From IMG/VR virus record IMGVR_UViG_3300032309_000728, positions 1-34,584 of that record: 34,584 bases of DNA; one strand, given 5' to 3'. How positions within the stretch are numbered: the stretch's first letter is position 1; each line of letters starts with the position of its first letter. The position numbers and the translations under genes were made by a program. The notes below the pieces were generated by a model that did not search any database, was not told the DNA's origin, and worked only from the letters and a program-made list of their open reading frames with translations. Below are positions 9,927 through 19,068 of the stretch, piece after piece. Source of the DNA: a virus.

Positions 9927-11187
9927 CACAGCCATTGCAAAGGCCGAGTTTCCGGTCAAGCTGCAAGGGTTGTTTAAAAAAAGCCGCTACAAGGTGCTGT
10001 ACGGCGGGCGGGGTGGCGCTAAGTCTTGGGGTATCGCCAGGACGCTGTTGATTCTGGGGGCCAAGAAGCCCATGCGTATCCTGTGCGCCCGTGAGTACCA
10101 GACCAGCATTAAGGATTCCGTCCACAAGCTGCTGTGTGACCAGATCGAAGCATTGGGGCTGCTGGGGTTCTACGAGATTACCCAGGCCAGCATCCGCGGG
10201 GCCAACGGGACAGAGTTCGCTTTCATCGGCCTGAAGAACAACCCGACCAACATCAAGTCTTTTGAGGGTGTGGACATCTGCTGGGTGGAGGAAGCCCAGA
10301 CCGTCAGCCGCCTGTCTTGGAACATCCTGATCCCGACGATCCGTAAGGAAGGCAGCGAAATCTGGGTCAGTTTCAATCCTGAACTGGAGACAGACGAAAC
10401 TTACCAGCGGTTTGTGCTGAAGCCGCCGCGGGACTGCATCAGCATCAAGATCAACTTCTACGACAACCCGTGGTTCCCTGAAACGCTGCGCCTTGAGATG
10501 GAAGCCCTGAAGGGCAGGGACTTACAAGCCTACAACCAGGTCTGGGAAGGGATGTGCCGTCAGACTGTAGACGGGGCAATCTTTGCCAATGAGATGATGC
10601 GGGCAGAAGCCGAAGATCGCATCACCAAGGTGCCGTATGACGCTACAAAGCCCGTACACGCCGTCTGTGACCTGGGATGGGCTGATGCTACCGCCTGGTG
10701 GTTCGTGCAGTTTGTGGGCATGGAAACAAGGCTTATCAGGTACTTTGAGGACAGCCAGCGAACCATGACCAGCTATCTGGCGCAGCTACAGACCTACGGG
10801 TATGTCTACGACACCATCTGGCTACCGCATGACGCCCAAAGCACAACCCTTGCCGCGGCTGGACGGAGCATTGAGGACATCGTGCGCCAGGCTGGATTTA
10901 AGACCCGCATTCTGGACAGGGTGCCGGTGGTTGATTCAATCAACGCGGCCCGCACGGTATTCCCAAACTGCTATTTCGATAGAGAAAACACAGCAGATGG
11001 ATTAAACTGCTTACGACATTATCGGTATGACGTTGACCCAGAAACCGGACAATTCAGCAGACAACCGCTGCACGACCAGTATTCGCACGGGGCCGACGCA
11101 TTCCGTTACATCGGATTGATGATTAAAGAGCCGTCCAAGCCTAAAAAACGTGCCAATGTGGCCATGGCGGGCAACTGGATGAGTTGA
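9904..11187 (+). CDS. terL: Terminase large subunit (Terminase_3/PBSX type)
   Basis: The 427-residue packaging motor has an ATPase domain with Walker A GGRGGAKS (residues 34-41) and Walker B VDICWVEEAQ (about 117-126), then the coupling motif SFNPE. The RNase H-like nuclease domain shows CDLGWAD (about 256-262), WLPHDAQS and HGADAFRY near the C-terminus, supplying the metal-binding acidic residues. The sequence type is that of the PBSX/Terminase_3 family and not P22 gp2, although the head genes are P22-like. It translocates DNA into the prohead and cuts it. Family and role are secure; headful versus cohesive-end cutting cannot be read from the gene. Confidence 0.96.
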   Translation: MDQNAAINTAIAKAEFPVKLQGLFKKSRYKVLYGGRGGAKSWGIARTLLILGAKKPMRILCAREYQTSIKDSVHKLLCDQIEALGLLGFYEITQASIRGANGTEFAFIGLKNNPTNIKSFEGVDICWVEEAQTVSRLSWNILIPTIRKEGSEIWVSFNPELETDETYQRFVLKPPRDCISIKINFYDNPWFPETLRLEMEALKGRDLQAYNQVWEGMCRQTVDGAIFANEMMRAEAEDRITKVPYDATKPVHAVCDLGWADATAWWFVQFVGMETRLIRYFEDSQRTMTSYLAQLQTYGYVYDTIWLPHDAQSTTLAAAGRSIEDIVRQAGFKTRILDRVPVVDSINAARTVFPNCYFDRENTADGLNCLRHYRYDVDPETGQFSRQPLHDQYSHGADAFRYIGLMIKEPSKPKKRANVAMAGNWMS

Positions 11188-11198
11188 AAGGAAAAAGT

Positions 11199-13394
11199 AT
11201 GGCGTTGCAAGACATGGACAACGACACCCGCATTGGCGAAGCAATCAAGTTTTTGCGCCTGGTGGGTGAAGCGGACAGCCAGAACCGAGCCGAGGCGCTG
11301 GGCGACCTAAAGTTTGCCGCGGGCGACCAGTGGCCGGTGGAGATTCAGAACAGCCGTAACCTTGAATCACGGCCTTGCCTGACCATCAACAAGATTGATG
11401 CCTACGTCCGTCAGGTCACCAACCAGCAGCGCCAGCAGCGACCCCGCATCAAGGTGCATCCGGTCAACAACGAAGGCGACCTGAAGATTGCCCAAGTGAT
11501 TGAGGGCATCACTAGGCACATTGAGGTCAATTCCAACGCTGACACGGCCTATGACACCGCGTTTGAGTACGCCGTAAAGATGGGCTGGGGCTATTGGAGG
11601 GTCACGACGAACTACATCAGCGAGGATTCGTTCGACCAGGAAATCTACATTGAGCCTGTAGACGACCCGTTTTCGGTCTACTTTGACCCTAACAGCGTAA
11701 GCCCTGACGGTGCGGACGCTGAACGCTGCCTGATTACCAGCGTAATGTCCAAAGCGGCATTCCGACAGGCTTATCCTGGCGCAGACGACGGGGCTAACTT
11801 CAGCGCCCGCGCAACTGGCGACAGTGATGCTGAGTGGGTGACCAAGGAAGACATCAGGCTGGCTGAGTACTGGCACATCGAGCGTGTCAAATCTACCTTG
11901 GTTCTGCTATCTGACGGCACGAAGGTCTATGAGGACGAACTACCGTCCGCGGAAATGTTGGATGCGTCAGGCATCACCATCATGGACAAGCGCCCGTCGT
12001 ACCGTAAAAAGGTCAAGTGGTGCAAGCTGACGGCCATGGAAGTCCTTGAGGAGCGCGAGTGGCCAGGTAAGTACATTCCGATCATCCCGTGTTATGGGGC
12101 GCAAGTTGTCGTTGAGGGCAAGCGCAAGAAGTACGGTCTTGTGCGGTTTGCCAAAGACCCGCAGCGGATGTTTAACTTCTGGCGCACGGCCCTGACCGAA
12201 TCTATTGCCCTTGCACCTAAGCCGAAGTGGCTGATTGCCGAGGGTCAGGACGAAGGCCATGAGAGCGAATGGGCATTGGCTAACCTAAAGTCAACCCCTG
12301 TCTTGCGATACAAGCAAAAGGACATTGAGGGTGTTCCAGCGCCTGTGCCGACCCGCATCCAGCCAGAGCCGCCGCCTGACGGAATCATGGTGGCATCGAG
12401 CGCGATTGCTGACGACCTGAAGACCGTGCTGGGCATCTTTGACCCGTCCCAAGCACTGCCTGGCAATCTGTCGGGCAAGGCTTTACAGGGCCAGCAGCAG
12501 CAGGTTGACCTGTCGAACTTCCACTTTTACGACAACATGACCCGCAGCATTAAGCAGACGGGCAAGATCATTTTGGACTTGATCCCGAAGATTTACGACA
12601 CCAAGCGGGTGCTGAGGATCATTGGGGTGGATGGCAAACCGGACATGGTGACCATCAACCAGGTTGAGGCGACCGGCGAAGTCCTTAACGATGTGACCGT
12701 GGGTCTATATGACGTTGTGATGGACACTGGCCCAGGCTACAACAGCAAGCGCCAGCAAGCCGTGGATACCATGATGCCGCTGATGGCAGAACCTACGGTG
12801 TTCCAAGCCGCGGGCGATTTGCTGTTCCGCAACATGGACTTCCCAGGGGCAGACATCATTGCCGACCGCCTAGCCGCAATGAACCCGTTGTCGCAGATTG
12901 ACGAGAAGTCAGATGTGCCGCCGCAGATTCAGATGAAGATGCTGCAAATGCAGAAGGCAATGGCCGATCAGGAACAGAAAATGATCGCCATGCAGTTGGA
13001 AATCAACAACCGCGGTCAGGTTGCCCAGATCAAGGAAGAAGGCAACAACCGCCGCAAACTGATGGATGTCATTTCCCGTGCTTACAACACCGACACCATC
13101 AACGAAGCCAAGATCAACCAAGCCGCGGTCAAAGCAGTGACCGACCAGAACAAGATCGAACTGGACGCTATGGTGCGCCTGGTGCTTGCTGGTCTACCTG
13201 CCGAAGCCCTGGCTGCGGAAATAGATCGGCGCGACCAAGAACAGAGGAGCGCATCGGCCTTCGCGGAAATGGAAGTTAACCAGACCCAAAACCCGTTTAT
13301 TCAGGCTGGGCAGGAACTGATGGCACCGCCGCCCCAGATGCAGCCAATGCCACCTGAAATGCAGGGAATGCCGCCGATGGGATTGCCGCAGTAA
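11199..13394 (+). CDS. Portal protein, P22 gp1-like
   Basis: 731 residues from the ATG at 11199 (AAAGGA upstream; a TTG at 11184 is less likely); P22 gp1 has 725. The N-terminus shows the P22 portal pattern: FLRLVGEADSQNRAEALGDL, GDQWP, RPCLTINKIDAYVRQV, NQQRQQRPRIKV and later YAVKMGWGYWRV and IYIEPVDDPFSVYFDPN. The C-terminal 130 residues are a long helical, Gln-rich barrel ending in a Pro/Met-rich tail (PPPQMQPMPPEMQGMPP). It forms the dodecameric DNA gate at one head vertex, binding terminase and later gp4. Confident. Confidence 0.95.
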   Translation: MALQDMDNDTRIGEAIKFLRLVGEADSQNRAEALGDLKFAAGDQWPVEIQNSRNLESRPCLTINKIDAYVRQVTNQQRQQRPRIKVHPVNNEGDLKIAQVIEGITRHIEVNSNADTAYDTAFEYAVKMGWGYWRVTTNYISEDSFDQEIYIEPVDDPFSVYFDPNSVSPDGADAERCLITSVMSKAAFRQAYPGADDGANFSARATGDSDAEWVTKEDIRLAEYWHIERVKSTLVLLSDGTKVYEDELPSAEMLDASGITIMDKRPSYRKKVKWCKLTAMEVLEEREWPGKYIPIIPCYGAQVVVEGKRKKYGLVRFAKDPQRMFNFWRTALTESIALAPKPKWLIAEGQDEGHESEWALANLKSTPVLRYKQKDIEGVPAPVPTRIQPEPPPDGIMVASSAIADDLKTVLGIFDPSQALPGNLSGKALQGQQQQVDLSNFHFYDNMTRSIKQTGKIILDLIPKIYDTKRVLRIIGVDGKPDMVTINQVEATGEVLNDVTVGLYDVVMDTGPGYNSKRQQAVDTMMPLMAEPTVFQAAGDLLFRNMDFPGADIIADRLAAMNPLSQIDEKSDVPPQIQMKMLQMQKAMADQEQKMIAMQLEINNRGQVAQIKEEGNNRRKLMDVISRAYNTDTINEAKINQAAVKAVTDQNKIELDAMVRLVLAGLPAEALAAEIDRRDQEQRSASAFAEMEVNQTQNPFIQAGQELMAPPPQMQPMPPEMQGMPPMGLPQ

Positions 13395-13454
13395 TTGACA
13401 ACAATTAAATTCGGGTTGAAAATCAACCAAAGCCTACCGATGGGTTTTCATCGG
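13395..13454 (+). promoter_or_regulatory. Intergenic promoter candidate and two hairpins before scaffold
   Basis: TTGACA (13395-13400) with GAAAAT 17 bases further (13418-13423) is a possible promoter for scaffold and coat. Two perfect small hairpins follow: GGTTGA/TCAACC (13414-13428) and CCGATG/CATCGG (13437-13454). No U-tract follows, so these are more likely mRNA-stabilising or processing stems than terminators. Confidence 0.4.
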
Positions 13455-13474
13455 GTTAATTCGTAGGGATACCT

Positions 13475-14386
13475 ATGTCGGAAGTGCAAGAACGAGTGGC
13501 TGCGAACGTGGTCACGAGTGAGAATCTAGCGGAATTCACGGCCCAGAAACTTGGTCTAGTTGATACGCCAGCAAACGAGGCGGCAGAAGCCGAGCCGGAT
13601 GCCGAGGCCGATCAGAGTGGACAGGACGGGGAAGGGAAGGACGCGACAGCGACAGATGAACAGAAGAAGCCGAATCCGAAGTTGGAAAGGCGGTTTTCTG
13701 AGATAACCAAACAACGCGAAGCAGCCCGCGAAGAAGCGAAGCGAGAGCGCGAACAAAGGGAGTCTTTGGAAGCCAGGCTGAAGGAACTTGAATCCAGGGT
13801 CAACCCACCGGCGCAAGCCGAGGCTGACGAACTGGGCCAAGAACCCAAGCCAGAGCAGTTCAGCGATATGTACGAGTACGCGAAAGCGTTGGCTGAGTAC
13901 ACCGCTGACAAGAAACTGATGGAGAGGGACAATCAGGAAAAGGCCCGCAAGGCCGCGGCTGAACAGGAAGCGAGATTCAAAACCTGGGCAGACCGTGTGA
14001 ACGCAGCCAAGACCAATTTGCCCGACTTTGACGACATGGTGCAAAGCAGTGACGTAAGGGTTTCTGATCCTGTCCGCGATGCAATCATTGAATCAGAAAA
14101 TGGCCCGCAGATTCTTTACTACCTTGCTGAAAACAGCGAGTTTGCAAAGAAGCTGGCCGATATGTCAGTTGTCTCTGCCGTCCGCGAAATCGGGAAGATT
14201 GAAGCCCGGTTCATTAAGGAATCGACTGAAGTGAAGCCTGTTGCTGTGAAGTCAAAAGCGCCAGCACCAATTAACCCGCTCAGGGGTGCGCTAAACACGG
14301 TGGATGCGAACGTGGATGCCGACGGCAATTTCCACGGATCGTTCCAGCAGTGGAAAGCAGCCCGCCAAGCACGGAAAATTCGCTGA
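13475..14386 (+). CDS. Scaffolding protein, P22 gp8-like
   Basis: A 303-residue, highly charged and helical protein; P22 gp8 has also 303. It starts MSEVQERVAANVVTSENLAE. The middle is a long Glu/Lys/Arg coiled coil (KLERRFSEITKQREAAREEA onward) and there is an acidic N-terminal third. The basic C-terminus (QQWKAARQARKIR) is the position of the coat-binding helix-turn-helix of gp8. It stands between portal and coat, the canonical place. It would guide coat assembly into proheads and then exit. Confidence 0.85.
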   Translation: MSEVQERVAANVVTSENLAEFTAQKLGLVDTPANEAAEAEPDAEADQSGQDGEGKDATATDEQKKPNPKLERRFSEITKQREAAREEAKREREQRESLEARLKELESRVNPPAQAEADELGQEPKPEQFSDMYEYAKALAEYTADKKLMERDNQEKARKAAAEQEARFKTWADRVNAAKTNLPDFDDMVQSSDVRVSDPVRDAIIESENGPQILYYLAENSEFAKKLADMSVVSAVREIGKIEARFIKESTEVKPVAVKSKAPAPINPLRGALNTVDANVDADGNFHGSFQQWKAARQARKIR

Positions 14387-14414
14387 CAATTAACCCTTTT
14401 TTTAGGAAACTGAA

Positions 14415-15671
14415 ATGTCCAACAATCTGCTTACCATTAGCAAGATCACCAACGAAGCGTTGATGGTCTTGGAAAACGAACTGACCTTTTCGAGCGAAGT
14501 CAACCGCGAATATGATGACCAATTCGCTGTTGTCGGCGCAAAGATTGGCAACACCCTGAACGTCCGTCGTCCTGGCCGATTCATCGGTACGACCGGCCCC
14601 GCCCTCAATGTTGAAGACTTTAACGAAACCAGCATCCCCGTGACCCTCTCGACGCAATTCCACGTCGATACCCAGTTCACGACCCAGGATTTGGCCCTTT
14701 CGTTGGATATGTTCAGCGACCGAGTGCTTAAGCCCGCCGTTGCCGCCATCGCCAACAAGATCGACTTTGACGGTCTGACCATGGCCAAGAACAGCACCGC
14801 CAACATCGTTGGTACTGCTGGTGTGCCCCCGACCGGTCTTATCACCTACCTGACCGCCCAGGCTTACCTGGACAGCGAGGGTGCCCCGCGTGATGGCCGT
14901 CGTTCGTGCATCATCGAGCCGTTTACCAGCGCCACCATCGTTGACAGCCTCAAAGGTCTGTTCAACCCGCAGTCCGCTGTCAGCACCCAGTACCAAAAGG
15001 GTCTGATGGGCCGTGATTCCGGTGGCATGAACTGGAAGATGGATCAGAACGTTATCTCGCAAACGTTCGGTTCGTGGACTTCCACCGCTGGCACCCTGAC
15101 CGCCAACACCCAGAGCATCGGTATCGCTACCGGCTGGGCACAGTCTTCGACCATCACGCTGACCCACAGCGCCGGTCTGACGCTGCGCCAAGGCGATGTG
15201 ATCCAGATTGCCAACGTGTTCGCAGTCAACCCGCAGAACCGCCAGGCTTATGGTTCGAACAAAAACCGCAACTTTGTGGTTCAGTCCACCGTGACCGGTT
15301 CGGGTTCTTCGACCATGCAAGTGACTGTGGTTCCGGCCATCATCACCGGCGGTCAGTTCCAGAACGTGACCATCCCCACGACTTCCGCAACCGCAACGGT
15401 TACCCCGTTTAGCATCGGCACCTCGGCCACCGGCACTGTGAGCGCACAGAACATTGTGATGCACCGCAACGCCTTCACCTTGGCCACCGCTGACCTTGAA
15501 CTGCCTGATGGCGTCCACTTTGCTGGCCGTGCATCGGACAAAGAACTAGGTCTTTCGATGCGTATTGTTCGCCAGTACACGATCAACAACGACAGCATCC
15601 CGACCCGTTTGGATGTGCTGTACGGTTGGGCACCGCTGTACCAAGAACTGGCTTGCCGAGTTGCGGCTTAA
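14415..15671 (+). CDS. Major capsid protein, P22 coat (gp5)-like
   Basis: 418 residues; P22 coat has 430. N-terminus MSNNLLTISKITNEALMVLE, then RRPGRFIGTTGPALNVEDF, LSTQFHVDTQFTTQDLALSL and RVLKPAVAAIANKIDFDGL, the conserved start of the P22 coat family with HK97 fold. The middle (about residues 220-330) is beta-rich (TLTHSAGLTLRQGDVIQIAN and following), matching the inserted telokin-like I-domain of P22 coat. It forms the icosahedral shell. Strong TTTTTTTAGGAAACTGAA leader. Very confident. Confidence 0.95.
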   Translation: MSNNLLTISKITNEALMVLENELTFSSEVNREYDDQFAVVGAKIGNTLNVRRPGRFIGTTGPALNVEDFNETSIPVTLSTQFHVDTQFTTQDLALSLDMFSDRVLKPAVAAIANKIDFDGLTMAKNSTANIVGTAGVPPTGLITYLTAQAYLDSEGAPRDGRRSCIIEPFTSATIVDSLKGLFNPQSAVSTQYQKGLMGRDSGGMNWKMDQNVISQTFGSWTSTAGTLTANTQSIGIATGWAQSSTITLTHSAGLTLRQGDVIQIANVFAVNPQNRQAYGSNKNRNFVVQSTVTGSGSSTMQVTVVPAIITGGQFQNVTIPTTSATATVTPFSIGTSATGTVSAQNIVMHRNAFTLATADLELPDGVHFAGRASDKELGLSMRIVRQYTINNDSIPTRLDVLYGWAPLYQELACRVAA

Positions 15672-15695
15672 CTTTTAATTGAAAGGAAACCTATC

Positions 15696-16118
15696 ATGGC
15701 AAATCCCGGCCCAGCAAGTACCCAAACCAATCACCCTTCAAATCTGGCCACCAACCAGGCTTATCGCCTGTTGGCCAGCGCCCAGGGTGTGAACCTGAAT
15801 TCTGTCGCTGACACCATCGCTTCTATCGTGAATGCTGCTTCGTACAGCGTTCAAGAAGTGATCGTGGCCAACGCCAGCGTCAACCTGACCACCGCCCAAC
15901 TCGCTGTTTACAGCGGCCCTGGCGCAACTGGTGTGGCAGTGAAAACCGCTTATGCACTGACCGGCAATTCGGCCAGTGACAAAGTGGTTGTGACTGCTGC
16001 TAGCGATACCGACTCGCTTACCGGCGATGTTCTGTATATCCGCTGCACGACCGCACAGGGCGCTGCTGCTACCGCTGATGTCTACATCTACGGTTTTGAC
16101 CTGTCGTTCCTTCCCTAA
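15696..16118 (+). CDS. Putative head decoration/structural protein (140 aa)
   Basis: Starts MANPGPASTQTNHPSNLATN after AAAGGAAACC; an Ala/Ser/Thr/Val-rich beta protein with a small helical N-terminal part and no charged clusters. It follows coat directly and is followed by a terminator, so it is co-expressed with coat at high level. This fits a decoration or head-associated protein. No family recognised. Confidence 0.65.
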   Translation: MANPGPASTQTNHPSNLATNQAYRLLASAQGVNLNSVADTIASIVNAASYSVQEVIVANASVNLTTAQLAVYSGPGATGVAVKTAYALTGNSASDKVVVTAASDTDSLTGDVLYIRCTTAQGAAATADVYIYGFDLSFLP

Positions 16119-16139
16119 CCGGATGGAGTGAAACCCGAG

Positions 16140-16168
16140 AAAGCCGCCCTCACAAGGGGTGGCTTTTT
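16140..16168 (+). terminator. Rho-independent terminator after the head operon
   Basis: AAAGCC-G-CCCT (16140-16150), loop CACA, AGGGG-TGGCTTTTT (16155-16168): a 10-pair stem with one mismatch, followed by a run of T. It ends the coat transcription unit. Confidence 0.85.
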
Positions 16169-16181
16169 CGCATTCAAGACC

Positions 16182-16187
16182 TATAAT
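16182..16187 (+). promoter_or_regulatory. Perfect -10 box after terminator, possible promoter for fibre block
   Basis: TATAAT at 16182-16187, 22 bases before the ATG at 16209. The matching -35 position (about 16159-16164) lies in the terminator stem and is poor (GTGGCT). A promoter here would start a separate transcript for the fibre/spike genes. Confidence 0.4.
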
Positions 16188-16208
16188 TTCGCAAGAAAGG
16201 GGAATCCC

Positions 16209-16550
16209 ATGCTGCCTACATTCAGACCCAACGGGCCGACCTATCGGATCACCGTTCCGTCGTCCGCTTCAAGCCCCCTTGAAATCGTTCCCAGCACCAA
16301 TGTTGAAAACAACTTTGTGGCGTTGATTAACACCGGCAGCGCGTCGGTTGTGGTCAGCCTAGGCACGACTTCAGGAACCACCGCTACCCCAGCAGTTCCT
16401 AGCACTGGCGCATCAACGCCTGGCGTGATTCTGCCGCCGAGCATGAACTATCCGATTGTGGTTTCAGCACCGCGCAATTCGTTCTTCATTGCCATCATCG
16501 GCACTGCCGCAAACGGCGAATGCTTCGTGACGCCTTTGGCTGCGGGGTAA
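16209..16550 (+). CDS. Small beta-rich virion-type protein (113 aa)
   Basis: From ATG at 16209 (AAGGGG seven bases upstream): MLPTFRPNGPTYRITVPSSA. A beta sandwich-like, Ser/Thr/Pro-rich protein with VEVSLGTT-like strands (SASVVVSLGTTSGT) and a hydrophobic end (SFFIAIIGTAANGECFVTPL). It is the first gene of the fibre block and three bases from the large fibre gene. Possibly a head-tail or fibre attachment protein; not recognised. Confidence 0.65.
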   Translation: MLPTFRPNGPTYRITVPSSASSPLEIVPSTNVENNFVALINTGSASVVVSLGTTSGTTATPAVPSTGASTPGVILPPSMNYPIVVSAPRNSFFIAIIGTAANGECFVTPLAAG

Positions 16551-16553
16551 GCC

Positions 16554-18761
16554 ATGGCGGTAGCCAACCAGCAAACCATTAATATCGTTCCGGTGCAGGG
16601 TATTTTTGGCCCTGAGCCGACGTTTACCCCAATCACGCTGGTTGGCCCTGCTGGTTCGTATTTTTATCCGATCATCAGCCCGATTCAGTCAGGGCTGACC
16701 ATCATCAACAGCACGATTGATTCGTCTGTAATTGGTGGGAACAGTCCCGCGGCAGCGTATTTCACGACCGCCCAGGTTGCTGCAACCCCCGTAGCAGACG
16801 CAGACGTTGCCAACAAGGCTTACGTTGATTCTGTGGCGCAGGGGCTGGACATCAAAGCGTCCTGCCTCTACACGACCACAAACAACATTGCGCTGTCAGG
16901 CTTGGCCACCCAGGCTGGCGGCGATTGGCCGTCGGCGCTGACCGCGGGCGACCGCATCCTGGTCAAAAACCAGACCAACACAGCGCAAAACGGCATTTAT
17001 GCAGCTAGCGCCAGCGGATGGACACGCACCTTGGACATGAACAACTGGTCGGAAGTGCCTGGCGCGTTCACGTTCATTGAAGCCGGAACCGCCCTGTTGA
17101 ACACCGGCTGGGTGACCACCGCAACACCGACCGGCACAATCGGCGTGACGGCCATGCCCTGGACGCAGTTTTCGGGCGCTGGCACATACACCGCCGGAAC
17201 GGGTTTGTCGCTGATTGGCACGACATTCAGCATCGCAAACACCGGCGTGGCTGCCGCGTCGTATGGCAGCGCCAGCCAAACATTGACGGCAACCGTCAAC
17301 GCCCAAGGGCAATTGACCGCCATGGCTGCGGCAAATATTGCGATTGCGGCCAGCCAACTGACCAGCGGAACCATCGACACCGCCAGGATCAGCGGCGATT
17401 ACGCCGGAATCACCGGCCTTGGCACGTTGCTGAATCTGACGGTGACCAACACCATCACCGGATCAATCAGTGGCAACGCGGCCACGGCAACCACCGCGGG
17501 AAGCGCCACAACGGCCACCACGGCGACAAACCTCGCTGGTGGTGGGGCTGGGTCGGTTCCGTATCAATCGGGCGCTGGAGCCACGGCTATGCTGGCCGCT
17601 GGGGCAAATGGCCAAGTGCTGACCCTGGCCAGCGGTGTCCCATCCTGGGCAACGCCCACGGTCGGCACAGTCACATCGGTCGGCGGCACGGGTACGGTGT
17701 CCGGCATCACGCTGTCCGGCACGGTCACCAGCAGCGGCAATTTGACCCTGGGCGGCACGTTGGATTTATCAGCGCCCCCCGCAATTGGCGGCACAACTGC
17801 AAACACAGTCAGGGGTACAACCGTAACGGCCACAACCAAGTTTGTCGGCCCGTTTTTTGATGCGGCCACCAGTGCGGGCGGCGCTTTGCGAAACGCGGGC
17901 GGCACGGCCCAACTGCAATGGGGCGGTGGTGGTGGAGACAATCTGACATTGAATGTTTCCACCAACATGAATGGTGCAAATGCTCAAATTGACATAAGCC
18001 CGACCGGAACTGGCCACGTTCACATCAAACCAGCGGGCGCTGGATCGCTTGAAATCGCCCCAACCATTGCTGGCACGATCAACAATATGTCGATTGGCGC
18101 TACGACGGCGGCATCGGGCAAATTCACCACCATTGATTTCAGCGGCACGTTGGCAGTGTCTGGTGTAACCGGTACGGCTGGCCAGGTGTTGCAATCCAAC
18201 GGTTTGTCGGCCCCGACCTGGGTCACGCCTGTAGCCTACGCAACGGTCACTGACGACACGACCACAAACGGAACTAGGTATCCGCTGTTCGCAAATCAGA
18301 CCGCGGGCAACCTGTCTACCGTCTTTGCATCGTCTACCAAGTACCAGTACAACCCATCAACGGGCATTCTGACGGCCACAGGGTTCAGCGGTTCGGGTGC
18401 AAACCTGACCAGCCTTCCCGCGGGGCAACTGTCGGGCACGATCCCGTCGGCGGTTCTTGGTAACTCCAGCCTGTTCATCGGCACTACGTCAATTGCGTTG
18501 AATCGTGGCAGCACCAGCCAGAGCCTGACCGGCGTCAGCATTGACGGCAGCGCAGGGTCTGCAACGACCGCGGGCACGGCCAACAACGCGAACAACATCG
18601 CAATCACTGATGACACCAGCACCAACGCTGACTATTACCCTGTGTGGGTCACCAACAGCACGGGAAACTTGCCCGCCAAGGTGACTAGCACTAAACTAAA
18701 ATTTAATCCGTCCAGCGGCGTTTTGACGACAACTGGCGGCATTGGTGGAGGCGCGTTTTGA
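16554..18761 (+). CDS. Large tail fibre-type protein, C-terminally abrupt (735 aa)
   Basis: 735 residues. The first 70 residues are unique. Then comes a widespread fibre domain: ANKAYVDSVAQGLDIKASCL, ALTAGDRILVKNQTNTAQNG, SGWTRTLDMNNW (about residues 80-200). The remainder is a low-complexity beta-repeat shaft. Two copies of a module occur near the end, DDTTTNGTRYPLFANQ...STKYQYNPSTGILTATGFSGSG and DDTSTNADYYPVWVTN...STKLKFNPSSGVLTTTGGIGGG. The second copy stops abruptly at GGGAF with no receptor-binding tip. Its last codons hold the ribosome site of the next gene. It may be an adaptor to which another fibre protein attaches. Confidence 0.82.
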   Translation: MAVANQQTINIVPVQGIFGPEPTFTPITLVGPAGSYFYPIISPIQSGLTIINSTIDSSVIGGNSPAAAYFTTAQVAATPVADADVANKAYVDSVAQGLDIKASCLYTTTNNIALSGLATQAGGDWPSALTAGDRILVKNQTNTAQNGIYAASASGWTRTLDMNNWSEVPGAFTFIEAGTALLNTGWVTTATPTGTIGVTAMPWTQFSGAGTYTAGTGLSLIGTTFSIANTGVAAASYGSASQTLTATVNAQGQLTAMAAANIAIAASQLTSGTIDTARISGDYAGITGLGTLLNLTVTNTITGSISGNAATATTAGSATTATTATNLAGGGAGSVPYQSGAGATAMLAAGANGQVLTLASGVPSWATPTVGTVTSVGGTGTVSGITLSGTVTSSGNLTLGGTLDLSAPPAIGGTTANTVRGTTVTATTKFVGPFFDAATSAGGALRNAGGTAQLQWGGGGGDNLTLNVSTNMNGANAQIDISPTGTGHVHIKPAGAGSLEIAPTIAGTINNMSIGATTAASGKFTTIDFSGTLAVSGVTGTAGQVLQSNGLSAPTWVTPVAYATVTDDTTTNGTRYPLFANQTAGNLSTVFASSTKYQYNPSTGILTATGFSGSGANLTSLPAGQLSGTIPSAVLGNSSLFIGTTSIALNRGSTSQSLTGVSIDGSAGSATTAGTANNANNIAITDDTSTNADYYPVWVTNSTGNLPAKVTSTKLKFNPSSGVLTTTGGIGGGAF
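18747..18760 (+). promoter_or_regulatory. Ribosome site inside fibre gene, TTG start of next gene
   Basis: GGAGG (18747-18751) lies in the terminal Gly codons of the fibre gene, six bases before TTG (18758-18760), whose TG belongs to the TGA stop of the fibre gene (TTTTGAAC). The same junction occurs at 27150-27166. Confidence 0.7.
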
Positions 18762-19066
18762 ACTACACATGGAAAATCCTTAGCATCAAGGCCAAGGATG
18801 GGCTGATTACCCAGGCGCAGTACCATGCCCGCGTGGCGCAAGATGACATGGCCGTTGAAACCGAAGGCACCTGGTTCTTTAGGGGTCAGCGTCTGGTCAC
18901 GCCTTTTGAAAAGGTCACGGAAGAACAGATCGTCGGCTGGATCAAAACCGAATCAGACGGCCTGGTTGAAGCACGGATGGCACAGCAGTTGAAGAACCTG
19001 GCCGCACGGGATGAAACACCGCTGCCTTGGATGCCCCAGGTGTTCACCCCCAAATTTGAGGAATAA
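18758..19066 (+). CDS. Fibre-associated small phage protein, DUF7936-like (102 aa)
   Basis: TTG start; MNYTWKILSIKAKDGLITQA. It has an N-terminal beta part (YTWKI...TEGTWFFRG) and a helix with TPFEKVTEEQIVGWI, then VEARMAQQLKNLAARDETPLPW. The pattern YTWKI...TPFE-x-(V/L)TEE-x-V-x-GWI is found in small proteins next to tail-fibre genes of many phages (I recall DUF7936), where a chaperone or fibre-cap role has been supposed. The TTG is supported by GGAGG six bases upstream and stop-start overlap. Confidence 0.75.
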   Translation: MNYTWKILSIKAKDGLITQAQYHARVAQDDMAVETEGTWFFRGQRLVTPFEKVTEEQIVGWIKTESDGLVEARMAQQLKNLAARDETPLPWMPQVFTPKFEE

Positions 19067-19068
19067 CT

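Noticed and set aside
14280-15518. Minus-strand open frame of 412 codons opposite the coat gene
   Set aside because: It is the complement of the P22-like coat gene; the product is Gly/His/Arg-rich, with no ribosome site and no known motif.
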